NCBI GenBank assembly: GCA_964457925.1
Contig: CAYWGH010000008.1
Coordinates: 62,001-126,000, forward strand
Length of the DNA: 64,000 nt
Reading direction: 5' to 3'
Origin: Coneutiohabitans sp964457925
Lineage (GTDB): Bacteria; Zhuqueibacterota; Zhuqueibacteria; Zhuqueibacterales; Zhuqueibacteraceae
Position 1 is the first letter of the stretch; the number at the start of each line of letters is the position of its first letter. The notes beneath the pieces are model-generated. The model searched no databases and had not been told where the DNA came from. It saw only the letters and a program-made list of their open reading frames with translations. Shown in pieces: positions 8,156-16,238 of this stretch. A program made the translations under genes and the position numbers.

Positions 8156-11100
8156 TTCATTATTGGCGCATTCATCTCGCCGTTTTGCTCGGCGCAGCCG
8201 TGGCCACGGCCGTGCTCACCGGCGCGCTGCTCGTCGGCGATTCCGTGCGCGGCAGTTTGCGCGATTTGACGCTCGAACGCCTGGGCCGCATCGATTACGC
8301 ATGGCTCTCTGAGCGTTTCGTGCGCGAGACCCTCGCCGATGACTTGAGCCGCGATGCTGATTTTCAAGTGGATTTTGAAACCGCCGCGCCGGCAATTCTA
8401 TTGAATGGCAGCGCCACCCACGCCAAATCACACGCGCGCGCGGCTCGCATCAATATCCACGGCATCGATCATCGTTTTGCCTTCCTTTTCAACGATGCCG
8501 GCGACAGCCTGCAGATTCACCTGAAAAAAAAATCCGGCCAAATCTTTCCGTCTCTCGTGATTAACGCTTCCTTGCAGCAAGAGTTGAATGCGCAAATCGG
8601 CGATCAAGTCTTGTTGAATTTCGAACAACCCAGCGACATTCACCGCGAATCCGTGCTCGGCGACAAAAGAAGCATCGAAGTTGTGCGAACTCTGCGCCTC
8701 ACCGTCACCAAAATCCTGCCGGATCGCGGCCTCGGGAGGTTCGGTTTGCTGACGCAGCAAACGTTTCCACAGAATGCGTTTGTCGCGCTTTCCATTTTGC
8801 AGGAGGCGTTGGAGGAAGAACATAAAACCAATGCCGTGTTCATTGCGCAAAGAACAAATTCTGAAAGCGCCGCGAACGAACATGCTTTGCGCCAGGCCTT
8901 GCGCCGCACACTCAACCTAGAAGACACCGGCCTAACGCTGGCGCAAACCGGCGGCCAACTCGCCCTCACCAGCCCGCAGTTGTTGATCGCGCCGGCGCTG
9001 CAAGCGGCCATCGATGCGAGCCTGGCGGAAATGCGCGCGCCGAATTTTCATCTTTATACCTATCTCGCCAACAGCCTGACGGCAAACGGCAACCTGCTGC
9101 CTTATTCCACTATCACGGCATTGCCTTCGCTGCCGGAAGAATTCGGCGCCTTTCGTTTGATTGACGGCTCCTCTGCGCCGCCGCTCGCTGACGATGAAAT
9201 CTTTTTGAATTCCTGGGCTGCGGAAGATTTGCAGGCAAGTTCGGGTGATACCGTCGCCGTGAGTTATTACGTCGTCGGTCCGGGCGAACAATTGATGACA
9301 CGCACGACGCCGTTTCGCGTGAAAGGCGTCATCCAAATCGAAGGCCTGGCCGCTAACCGTGATCTCACGCCGGAATTTCCCGGCATTCATGAAGTCGACA
9401 ATATGCAAGCGTGGGATCCGCCGTTCCCGATCGATCTTAAATTGATTCGCCCAAAAGATGAAGCGTATTGGGACGAATATCGCGCCACACCCAAGGCATT
9501 CATCGCTTTGGCAACCGGCCAGCGTTTGTGGCAAAGCCGCTTTGGCAAGTTGACCGCGATTCGCCTGACAGCAGCGCCGGGCACGGATTTGCAGACAACG
9601 CAAAACCAACTCGAAAAAAATTTACTGAAACGAATTCAACCAGAGCAGGCCGGCTTCGCAGTCCAAGCCGTCAAAGCGCAGGGATTGGCGGGCTCTGCGG
9701 GTGCAACGGATTTCAGCGGATTGTTCATTGGCTTCAGTATGTTTCTCATTGTCTCCGCGACTTTGTTGGTGGGCATGCTCTTTCGGCTCGGCATCGAGCA
9801 ACGCGCAAATGAACTGGGTCTTTTGCGCGCCGTCGGCTTTCCGCAAAAATCCGTGACACGGCGCGCATTGCAAGAGGCCGGCGTCGTTGCCGGACTCGGT
9901 TGTTTACTCGGCCTGGGCGGCGCAATTGCCTACGCCGAACTCTTGATCACCGGTTTACGCACCTGGTGGGTTGAGGCCATTGGCACGGCATTTCTGCAGC
10001 TCCATATCAATGCTGTCAGTTTGATTCTCGGCTACATCCTGGCCTTGGCGATTATTGCATTAACAATCTGGCTGACGCTCAGGCAATTGCGCAAAACACC
10101 GGCGCCGGCGCTGTTGCACGGTGTTACAACAATGGAGGAAACAAAGCCCGGCCGTTTTGTGCCAATACTCGCTTGGTCCGCTCTCGGAAGCGCAATCGTT
10201 TTGTTGATATTCGCGCTGCTGCAAGGCGCGACACAATCGCCGGTTTTATTTTTTGTGTGCGGCGCCTTATTGTTGATCGCCGGCTTGACCGGGATTTCAT
10301 CCTGGTTGCGCCAACAAGATCAGCGCCACCGGCGTATTTTGCCGATCACACGGTTGCTGGAGATGGGCATGAGAAACACCGTGCGCCGGCCGGGCCGCAG
10401 CATGTTGAGCATTGCGTTAGTCGCGTGCGCGTGCTTTGTCATCGTTGCGGTGGGCGCGAGCCGGCGTGAATTTGGCGACGAAGTACTGCTCAAAAATTCC
10501 GGAGGCGGCGGGTTTGCCCTGGTTGCGGAATCGGCTGTGCCGTTGCACCAGGATTTGAATGCCGCGAGCGGCAGGTCGGAATTGGGAATGGCAGAGGAAG
10601 ACTCGGCGCTGACGCATCTCACGCAGGCGATAGCGATGCGTTTGCTGCCCGGCGAGGACGCGAGCTGTTTGAATCTTTATCGCCCGCAAAAGCCGCGCAT
10701 TCTCGGCGTGCCGGCTGCGCTAATCGAACGCGGCGGTTTTGCGTTTCAAGAAACGCTTGATGGCGCTGCGGCAAATCCCTGGCATTTGCTCGAAATGGAA
10801 ACGGAACCGGGCGTGATTCCGGCCATCGGCGATTATAATTCCGCGCGCTGGATTTTGCATCTGGGCTTGGGCCAGGATTTCGCAATGAAGAACGAATTCG
10901 GCGAGGAAATTAAATTGCGGTTCGTCGCTTTGCTGCAATCCAGTATTTTTCAGAGCGAGATTTTGATTTCAGAAGAAAATTTTGTGAAGCACTTTCCGGG
11001 GCAAAGCGGGTATTCATATTTTCTGCTGGAAGCGCCGCTGACGCAGGCGCAAACTCTCGCGCAATCTCTCGAACGCGATTTGAGTGATTATGGCTTCGAT

Positions 11101-11529
11101 GCCACATTGACCAGTGAAAAGCTGGCGGGTTTTCAGGTGATCGAAAATACTTATCTCTCCGTTTTTCAAACGCTCGGCGGACTGGGTTTGCTGCTGGGCA
11201 CGCTGGGCTTGGGCATCATTCTGTTGCGCAACGTAATCGAACGCCGCGGCGAACTGGCCACGTTGCGCGCCTTCGGTTTTCGCGAGGCAACGCTGCGCCA
11301 GATGCTTTTGTTCGAGAACGGATTTTTGATTTTCAGCGGCCTTGTGCTGGGAAGCCTGTCAGCGCTGCTCGCCATTGCTCCGCATCTTGCCGCCAGCGGC
11401 GCGCAAGTCCCCTGGCTCTCGCTCGCATTGACATTGCTGGCCGTGTTCGCTAGTGGCATATTTGCGAGCCTGGTTGCGGTTCATTTTTCCGCGCGCATTC
11501 CGTTGCTGCCGGCGCTAAAAGCGGAGTGA
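8140..11529 (+). CDS. Giant FtsX-family ABC permease
   Basis: A 1129-residue inner-membrane protein. An N-terminal helix (about 8-28) is followed by a ~470-residue periplasmic region. The first FtsX core (about 520-660) contains EQRANELGLLRAVGFPQKSV. A middle block of helices comes next (about 680-780), then a second soluble region and a C-terminal FtsX core (about 1000-1125) with ERRGELATLRAFGFREATLR. This two-core layout matches MacB/LolC-like permeases that transmit ATPase motion to the periplasm rather than passing substrate through the membrane. The start overlaps the ATPase gene. The cargo is unknown. Confidence 0.9.
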   Translation: MRRSLIHYWRIHLAVLLGAAVATAVLTGALLVGDSVRGSLRDLTLERLGRIDYAWLSERFVRETLADDLSRDADFQVDFETAAPAILLNGSATHAKSHARAARINIHGIDHRFAFLFNDAGDSLQIHLKKKSGQIFPSLVINASLQQELNAQIGDQVLLNFEQPSDIHRESVLGDKRSIEVVRTLRLTVTKILPDRGLGRFGLLTQQTFPQNAFVALSILQEALEEEHKTNAVFIAQRTNSESAANEHALRQALRRTLNLEDTGLTLAQTGGQLALTSPQLLIAPALQAAIDASLAEMRAPNFHLYTYLANSLTANGNLLPYSTITALPSLPEEFGAFRLIDGSSAPPLADDEIFLNSWAAEDLQASSGDTVAVSYYVVGPGEQLMTRTTPFRVKGVIQIEGLAANRDLTPEFPGIHEVDNMQAWDPPFPIDLKLIRPKDEAYWDEYRATPKAFIALATGQRLWQSRFGKLTAIRLTAAPGTDLQTTQNQLEKNLLKRIQPEQAGFAVQAVKAQGLAGSAGATDFSGLFIGFSMFLIVSATLLVGMLFRLGIEQRANELGLLRAVGFPQKSVTRRALQEAGVVAGLGCLLGLGGAIAYAELLITGLRTWWVEAIGTAFLQLHINAVSLILGYILALAIIALTIWLTLRQLRKTPAPALLHGVTTMEETKPGRFVPILAWSALGSAIVLLIFALLQGATQSPVLFFVCGALLLIAGLTGISSWLRQQDQRHRRILPITRLLEMGMRNTVRRPGRSMLSIALVACACFVIVAVGASRREFGDEVLLKNSGGGGFALVAESAVPLHQDLNAASGRSELGMAEEDSALTHLTQAIAMRLLPGEDASCLNLYRPQKPRILGVPAALIERGGFAFQETLDGAAANPWHLLEMETEPGVIPAIGDYNSARWILHLGLGQDFAMKNEFGEEIKLRFVALLQSSIFQSEILISEENFVKHFPGQSGYSYFLLEAPLTQAQTLAQSLERDLSDYGFDATLTSEKLAGFQVIENTYLSVFQTLGGLGLLLGTLGLGIILLRNVIERRGELATLRAFGFREATLRQMLLFENGFLIFSGLVLGSLSALLAIAPHLAASGAQVPWLSLALTLLAVFASGIFASLVAVHFSARIPLLPALKAE

Positions 11530-11595
11530 AGAATCATTTGCTTGTTCAAAACCATTTTTGCTTAGTTTTTTCCCGTCATTTGAGGGGATGATGCG

Positions 11596-11884
11596 ATGCG
11601 CGAGGAAGTTCAAGATCGATATGGCAATACCTTCTCTTTGACGAATGAGAGGTGGGAACACATCATTGAAAATCATCCGGAATTGGAAGGACTCCACGAT
11701 AAAGTCTTGAACGCCGTTCGCTCAGGCGCTCACACACGAGACCTTCTAAGCCTTGATACGTTTTACTGCAACAAGAACTTCCTGAATTTGCACGAAGATT
11801 TTGACGAGATCGAAGTTGTCGTTGTGTTCCGCTGGCTGGTTAAATGTTCCGAACAATTTCTTCGTTACGGCATATCCGGTTTAA
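11596..11884 (+). pseudogene. Toxin-like gene (RelE/PBECR-like), frameshifted near 11851
   Basis: From ATG 11596 the product reads DRYGNTFSLTNERWEHIIE, then FYCNKNFLNLH and EIEVVVVFRW. This is the pattern of small single-domain putative nuclease toxins often placed before DUF2283 genes. The annotated frame then runs on into unrelated sequence. A +1 shift at about 11851 instead gives NNFFVTAYPV and a stop at 11882-11884, the normal kind of C-terminus (V-T-A-Y). The natural gene therefore appears to be ~96 codons long with one extra base. The raw open frame continues to 12042. The lesion could be real or an assembly indel. The family assignment is by remembered similarity. Confidence 0.6.
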
Positions 11885-11898
11885 GCCCGGAAGCAAAA

Positions 11899-12173
11899 AT
11901 GCGATTGTCATATGACCCTGAGGTTGATGTTCTGGAGTCATCTTTGATGAGCGTCTGCATCGCGTTTCTAAGAAGGCTTCTCGTCTGCGCCAGGGGATTG
12001 TATTGTATCTCTCTGCGGATTGCCGGAAACCGGTGCAATTGACTCTGGTCAGTTGTCGTGCCCCGGCTCAGTTTCTCCAATTTGAATGCGATGGCTGGCA
12101 AAAGCTTTCCGCTTCCGATAAAGCTGTGCTAAAACCCATTCTCACCTCTCCCGCGGTTTCAGCTCAATGCTGA
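11899..12173 (+). pseudogene. DUF2283-like antitoxin partner, frameshifted near 11936
   Basis: ATG 11899 begins MRLSYDPEVDVLE, the characteristic DUF2283 opening (M-K/R-x-x-Y-D-x-E-x-D-x-L). This frame then gives Cys-rich nonsense. Shifting frame after GA at ~11936 (one base lost) gives VIFDERLHRVSKKASRLRQ, then GIVLYLSADCRKPVQLTLV and a stop at 12171-12173. GIVLYLSADCRKPV resembles the G-[IV]-x-x-[DY]-x-[DS]-x-x-G-x-x-V turn of DUF2283. The ATG lies 14 bp after the repaired stop of the preceding toxin-like gene, so the two form a pair. The downstream part is longer than most DUF2283 proteins. Function (antitoxin) is inference. Confidence 0.55.
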
Positions 12174-12316
12174 AACTGGCTTTGGCCAGATTGCCGTTTC
12201 GGGCGTGCCTGATATCTTTGCCGTTGCTGCTTGACAAAGGCCCTTCCCACGTCAATGCAAAGTTCTCAGATCTTGGCATATCTTTCCCATTGCTGCGGGG
12301 AATAGCAATATCCCAA

Positions 12317-12345
12317 AACAAAAAAGCAACGGCAGAGCCGTTGCT
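12317..12345 (-). terminator. Intrinsic terminator of efp
   Basis: A perfect 9-bp stem AGCAACGGC/GCCGTTGCT with an AGA loop (12325-12345) is followed on the minus strand by a T-rich run (12317-12324). It lies 36 bp downstream of the efp stop codon. The same stem core recurs at 30126-30144 and 63587-63607. Confidence 0.8.
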
Positions 12346-12380
12346 GATCCTTCCAAAACTTCAAAAATTCAAAGCAAGAT

Positions 12381-12941
12381 TTACTTCACCCGCTCCAGAT
12401 ATTTGCCCGTACGAGTATCGATTTTGATGTTATCGCCTTCCTTGATGAAAAGCGGCACTTGCACTTTCGCACCGGTTTCAATCACGGCGTTTTTCATGAC
12501 GCCGGTAGCCGTATCGCCCTTGACGGCCGGCTCGGCTTCGATGACTTTGAACTCGATGAAAAACGGCAGTTCCGCGGAAATGGCCTTGCCCTCATAAAAC
12601 ATGACATGGCAGATATTTCCTTCCTTCAAGAAACGCTTTTGGTCACCCAACAAATCCGCTGAGATGAAGGTCTGCTCATACGTTTCATTATCCATAAAAT
12701 AAAGATTATTGTCGGCCTCGTAGAGATACTGCATGTCTTTTTCTTCGAGCTGGACTTCTTCGATCTTGTCGGACATGCGGAAGGTGTGATCGACGACGCG
12801 TCCGGACTTGGCGTGCTTGAGTTTGGTGCGCACCATCGCGCGCCAGTTTCCCGGATTAAAATGCTGGAATTCGACGATCACCCAAACATCGCCGTTGTGC
12901 AAGATGGCCATGCCATTGCGAAAATCGGAAGCTGCTGCCAT
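12381..12941 (-). CDS. efp: Translation elongation factor P with Asn at the modification site
   Basis: A 186-residue protein, exactly family length. It has the KOW-like N domain, OB domain II (YLYEADNNLYFMDNETYEQ) and the C-terminal domain ending in KIDTRTGKYLERVK. EF-P binds between the ribosomal P and E sites and relieves stalling at polyproline. Aligned by eye to E. coli EF-P, VKPGKGQAF becomes FNPGNWRAM, so Asn32 replaces the lysine that EpmA modifies (also not the arginine modified by EarP). No epmA, earP or ymfI gene is in the window. The start ATG at 12941 is preceded on the minus strand by a purine-rich GAGGAG stretch. A terminator follows the gene. Confidence 0.95.
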   Translation of the reverse strand: MAAASDFRNGMAILHNGDVWVIVEFQHFNPGNWRAMVRTKLKHAKSGRVVDHTFRMSDKIEEVQLEEKDMQYLYEADNNLYFMDNETYEQTFISADLLGDQKRFLKEGNICHVMFYEGKAISAELPFFIEFKVIEAEPAVKGDTATGVMKNAVIETGAKVQVPLFIKEGDNIKIDTRTGKYLERVK

Positions 12942-12985
12942 GAAACAAACTCCTCTGGTTCAAGTTATGAGATGAAACGGTGTTT

Positions 12986-14005
12986 TCAATTTTTAAGGGC
13001 GCTGGAGTCGGATTGCGCGCCGGCATTCAAATGATCGATCGTGCTGTCCGGCGTCATGATGACCTGCGGTATCTCCGCCGGCGGGGTTGCGCTCGGCGGT
13101 ATTGCCAATGAATCAACCGCGCGCAATAGTTCCGTCGCTTCCAGCGTGTCGCCGGCCGCGGTTTCCACTTCCGCGGGCGGCGCTTTCGCTGCGCCGCGTT
13201 GCACAAGATGAACGCCCGAAGCTTCCCAAGCCTGCGCTTGCTCGGGCGTGAGATGACGATGCAATTGCAACAGCCAAAGCACACGCTTCTGCATGCGCTG
13301 ACAGGCCTTCATCCGTTTATAAGGATTGAAGTATTTGGGATTCGGCAGCATGCCCGCCAGCAGCGAAGCCTCGGCCCAATCCAGATTGGCTGCGGATTTG
13401 CCGAAATAAAACTGCGCAGCTGCCTCCGCGCCATAAATGCCCTCGCCCCATTCGATAATATTAAGATACAGCTCCAAAATACGATCCTTGGAAAGTGCCT
13501 TTTCGATGCGGCGCGTGAGAATGATTTCGCGCACTTTCCGGCGCAAGGTTTTTTGCTTGTGCAAAAATGCATTGCGCGCAAATTGCATCGTTATCGTGCT
13601 CGCGCCGCGCGCATAACGGCCTTGGGCGAGATTTTTCTCGAATGATTCCTTCATCATTTCGAGATTGAGGCCGTCATGCTGGTAAAACAAATCGTCTTCG
13701 CTGACGATGACGGCCTGTTTCAGCTTATTCGAAATCTTAGAGGCCGGCGCCCAGATCCGAATCGGCGACGTGAATCGCCGCGCCCAATTGATTTTGCCGG
13801 CTTGCGCCGTGGATTCCGGCTGATAGGCGCGGATTTCCTCAGCATTCGGCAAGCCGCCAAAGATCAACCACCAACCGCCGCCGAACAGCACAGCCACGAT
13901 GATCGCTATAAAATAAAATCGCCGCTGGCGCGGGGTGAGTCTGCGCAGCGGCGAAAATCGTGAGCCATTCCGCCCTGCTGACGGCGGTGAAACATCGGAA
14001 TTCAT
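12986..14005 (-). CDS. mtgA: Monofunctional peptidoglycan transglycosylase (GT51)
   Basis: A 339-residue protein with one N-terminal membrane anchor (about 30-48) and a GT51 domain (about 75-240). Catalytic motif 1 is SEDDLFYQHDG with Glu102/103-region acid. Motif 2 is GASTITMQFARN (134-145), and motif 3 is ELYLNIIEWGEGIYG (178-192). It polymerises lipid II glycan strands at the periplasmic face and has no transpeptidase domain, as in MtgA. A ~100-residue Ala/Pro/Glu-rich tail beyond the domain is longer than in E. coli MtgA. It lies 45 bp upstream of efp on the same strand. Co-transcription is possible. Confidence 0.93.
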   Translation of the reverse strand: MNSDVSPPSAGRNGSRFSPLRRLTPRQRRFYFIAIIVAVLFGGGWWLIFGGLPNAEEIRAYQPESTAQAGKINWARRFTSPIRIWAPASKISNKLKQAVIVSEDDLFYQHDGLNLEMMKESFEKNLAQGRYARGASTITMQFARNAFLHKQKTLRRKVREIILTRRIEKALSKDRILELYLNIIEWGEGIYGAEAAAQFYFGKSAANLDWAEASLLAGMLPNPKYFNPYKRMKACQRMQKRVLWLLQLHRHLTPEQAQAWEASGVHLVQRGAAKAPPAEVETAAGDTLEATELLRAVDSLAIPPSATPPAEIPQVIMTPDSTIDHLNAGAQSDSSALKN

Positions 14006-14057
14006 AATTCATCAAACTGACAAATTACCTTCCGGGCTCGCAAACGCGCCGGAGCTC

Positions 14058-14264
14058 TCATTTCGCTTTCAGATTGATCTTATAGCTCGACTTGTTTTTG
14101 GCAATATCGATATTGTCTTCACGCGCCAACCAGCCCAGCGCGAGCCACAACAGCTTATCGTCCGCACCCGTCGCTTTTTTTAAATTCGTCGGCGTCATAT
14201 CTTCCTTGCCTTGCAAGGCTTGCCAAATTTTTCCGGCAACTTGACCGATTTCTCCAGTCATCAC
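14058..14264 (-). CDS. Winged-helix protein (DUF2582 type)
   Basis: A 68-residue protein with the pattern IGQVAGKIWQALQGKEDMTP, then NLKKAT and LLWLALGWLAREDNIDI. This matches the small DUF2582 winged helix-turn-helix family. It may bind DNA, but these proteins lack a demonstrated role. The ATG at 14264 is preceded by AAGGAGG on the minus strand, a strong ribosome site. It sits 52 bp upstream of mtgA in the same direction. Confidence 0.8.
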   Translation of the reverse strand: MMTGEIGQVAGKIWQALQGKEDMTPTNLKKATGADDKLLWLALGWLAREDNIDIAKNKSSYKINLKAK

Positions 14265-14332
14265 TCCTCCTTGAGATTACGTTATCTTTATTTTATAAAT
14301 GGCCTACGATATAGTAATTTGCCCCAGGAAAG

Positions 14333-16198
14333 TCAAGCTTTTTTTGAGACCTGCTGAAGCGCCAGCAGCAACTCTTGTGCATCTTTAAAACGGTTTTGAG
14401 GCAGTTTTTGCAGTGAACGCTTGATCAAGCTTACCAAATCCTCCGGTAAATCGATCTGCCAAAATTCGATTGAAATTGGATTTTCGTTAACGATGGCATA
14501 AGCCAGGGAAAAAAAATTGTCGCCCGAGAAAGGCCGCTGGCCGGTGAACAGTTCATAAAACAAAACCCCCAAGGAAAAGACATCGCTTCGTTCATCCACT
14601 TCAAGATTGCTGATTTGCTCGGGTGACATGTACGCGGGCGTGCCGGGCGTTTGGCCGGTTTGCGTTAAGCGTTCCGCCGCATCAACTTTTCGCGCGATGC
14701 CGAAGTCGAGCAACTTGGCATGATTTTGCGCATTGACGATGATGTTGCTGGGCTTAAGGTCACGATGAATAATGCCGGCACGATGTGCTGCCGCCAGCGC
14801 TGAAGCGATTTGCCGCGCCACCTCCAGTTTCTCCGCGAAATTCTTTTCGGGATTATGCGCCCAGTCATCCAGGCGCATACCTTCAAGATATTCCATGCAC
14901 AAACACGGCGCCTCTCCGATAAACTCGACTGCATAAATCACGGCAATGTTGGGGTGATTGAGCTGCGAGAGGGCGCGCGCTTCTGCCAGCAGGCGTGCGC
15001 GCTGCGCCGCTTCATGCGTGGCCTCCGGATGAATGAGTTTGAGCGCGACCAGGCGCTGCAAATGCACATCGCGGCCGCAATAAACCATCCCCATGCCGCC
15101 GCGCGCAATTTCATGCAGAATTTCATACGCGCCAATGCGGTCGCCGCGTTGCAGTGCGCGCCAGGCCGGCGCCGTGATCATATTCGTCGCCTCATCCGCC
15201 GCGACCGCGGACAGCCATGTTTTGAGCAACGGCGAGCGCAACTGCAGCATGCCATCTTGTTCCAGCAGAAGCCCGAGCGCGCGCAGGGTTTGCAGAGCGG
15301 TGCGTGAAAGCGAGCCGGCGGCCGTCTCACTTATCCGCAAATCGCTTTGCGCGCAGCGTCGCAACAGAGCTTGTTCGGCCGGTTGCAGGGTTTGATAATC
15401 GACCCTAAAAAAATTCAGCAAGGCATCATCGTGCTGCATACTGTTGAACGCCTCTTCAAGATCCTCAAGCTCAAGCATGCGCTTTGCCAGAACTTGGATC
15501 AAAAAAGGATGCCCGCCGCTCAAACGATAAAGCTCTGCCTGCAAATGCTCTGAAAATCCTCCTTGCCGGAGCAGCGCCTGGCATTCATCTTCGCGCAAGG
15601 GAGGAAGATAAAGCGGTGGCGTGAAGCCGTGCAGAAACGGCGAGGTTTCCGTGGCGCCAAGCGTTTCCAGGCGTGCGAGGCGGCGCGTCGCTGTAAGAAT
15701 GCAACGCAGGTCCGCGCTGCCTTGCATGACGCGGCGCATGCGCGCGAGCACGTGGGGATCGTCTTGCGCGACAGTTAGCAACGCTTCCACTTCGTCACAC
15801 AACAACAACAATGTTTTTTGTTGCAGCCGCGCAGCCTGTTGAATTTTGCGCACCAGTTCGGGCGTGGTTTCTTTTTCCCAATGGGTTTCAACGGCGAAAC
15901 GACTGGAGATTTCATCGAGCGACGCGAGCAGGCTTTCGCACAACGTTTCGTCATCCGCTGCGCCTTCCATGTCCCAATAAAGCGGCAGGTAAGGCGAAGC
16001 GGTGTTTTGCAGAACGCGCAATTCGATTTCACGCAACAATGAGGTTTTCCCCATGCGCCGCAACCCTGCGACCCAAACCGCGGCGCGGCTGCCTGCGAGC
16101 AATTCCGCCATCAAATCTTCACGGCCAAAAAATTTTTCGCCGCGCACCCACTGGCCGATGACGAATGGATTGCTTTGTTGTTGCTGTTTCTTTTCCAC
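14333..16198 (-). CDS. Fusion of an AAA/STAND-like NTPase and a Ser/Thr protein kinase
   Basis: A 621-residue cytoplasmic protein. Residues 10-340 form a P-loop NTPase with an entry motif NPFVIGQWVRG-FFGR, Walker A GLRRMGKTS (45-53), Walker B LLLCDEVEA (131-139) and an arginine-finger-like TRRLARLE. A winged-helix-like segment follows. Residues 355-615 form a Hanks-type kinase with glycine loop IARGGMGMVY (364-373), VALK lysine (K387), HRDLKPSN (478-485), DFG (498-500) and SPE (525-527). All catalytic residues are present, so the kinase should be active. Kinase C-terminal to an NTPase is the reverse of the common bacterial kinase-sensor order. The gene ends 40 bp before the next gene's frame (same strand), and both carry the same NPY/F-GR NTPase entry motif. 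Confidence 0.88.
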   Translation of the reverse strand: MEKKQQQQSNPFVIGQWVRGEKFFGREDLMAELLAGSRAAVWVAGLRRMGKTSLLREIELRVLQNTASPYLPLYWDMEGAADDETLCESLLASLDEISSRFAVETHWEKETTPELVRKIQQAARLQQKTLLLLCDEVEALLTVAQDDPHVLARMRRVMQGSADLRCILTATRRLARLETLGATETSPFLHGFTPPLYLPPLREDECQALLRQGGFSEHLQAELYRLSGGHPFLIQVLAKRMLELEDLEEAFNSMQHDDALLNFFRVDYQTLQPAEQALLRRCAQSDLRISETAAGSLSRTALQTLRALGLLLEQDGMLQLRSPLLKTWLSAVAADEATNMITAPAWRALQRGDRIGAYEILHEIARGGMGMVYCGRDVHLQRLVALKLIHPEATHEAAQRARLLAEARALSQLNHPNIAVIYAVEFIGEAPCLCMEYLEGMRLDDWAHNPEKNFAEKLEVARQIASALAAAHRAGIIHRDLKPSNIIVNAQNHAKLLDFGIARKVDAAERLTQTGQTPGTPAYMSPEQISNLEVDERSDVFSLGVLFYELFTGQRPFSGDNFFSLAYAIVNENPISIEFWQIDLPEDLVSLIKRSLQKLPQNRFKDAQELLLALQQVSKKA

Positions 16199-16238
16199 GG
16201 TTTTAATATGTCACGAAGCAAGATATTGCTTTAGCGGT

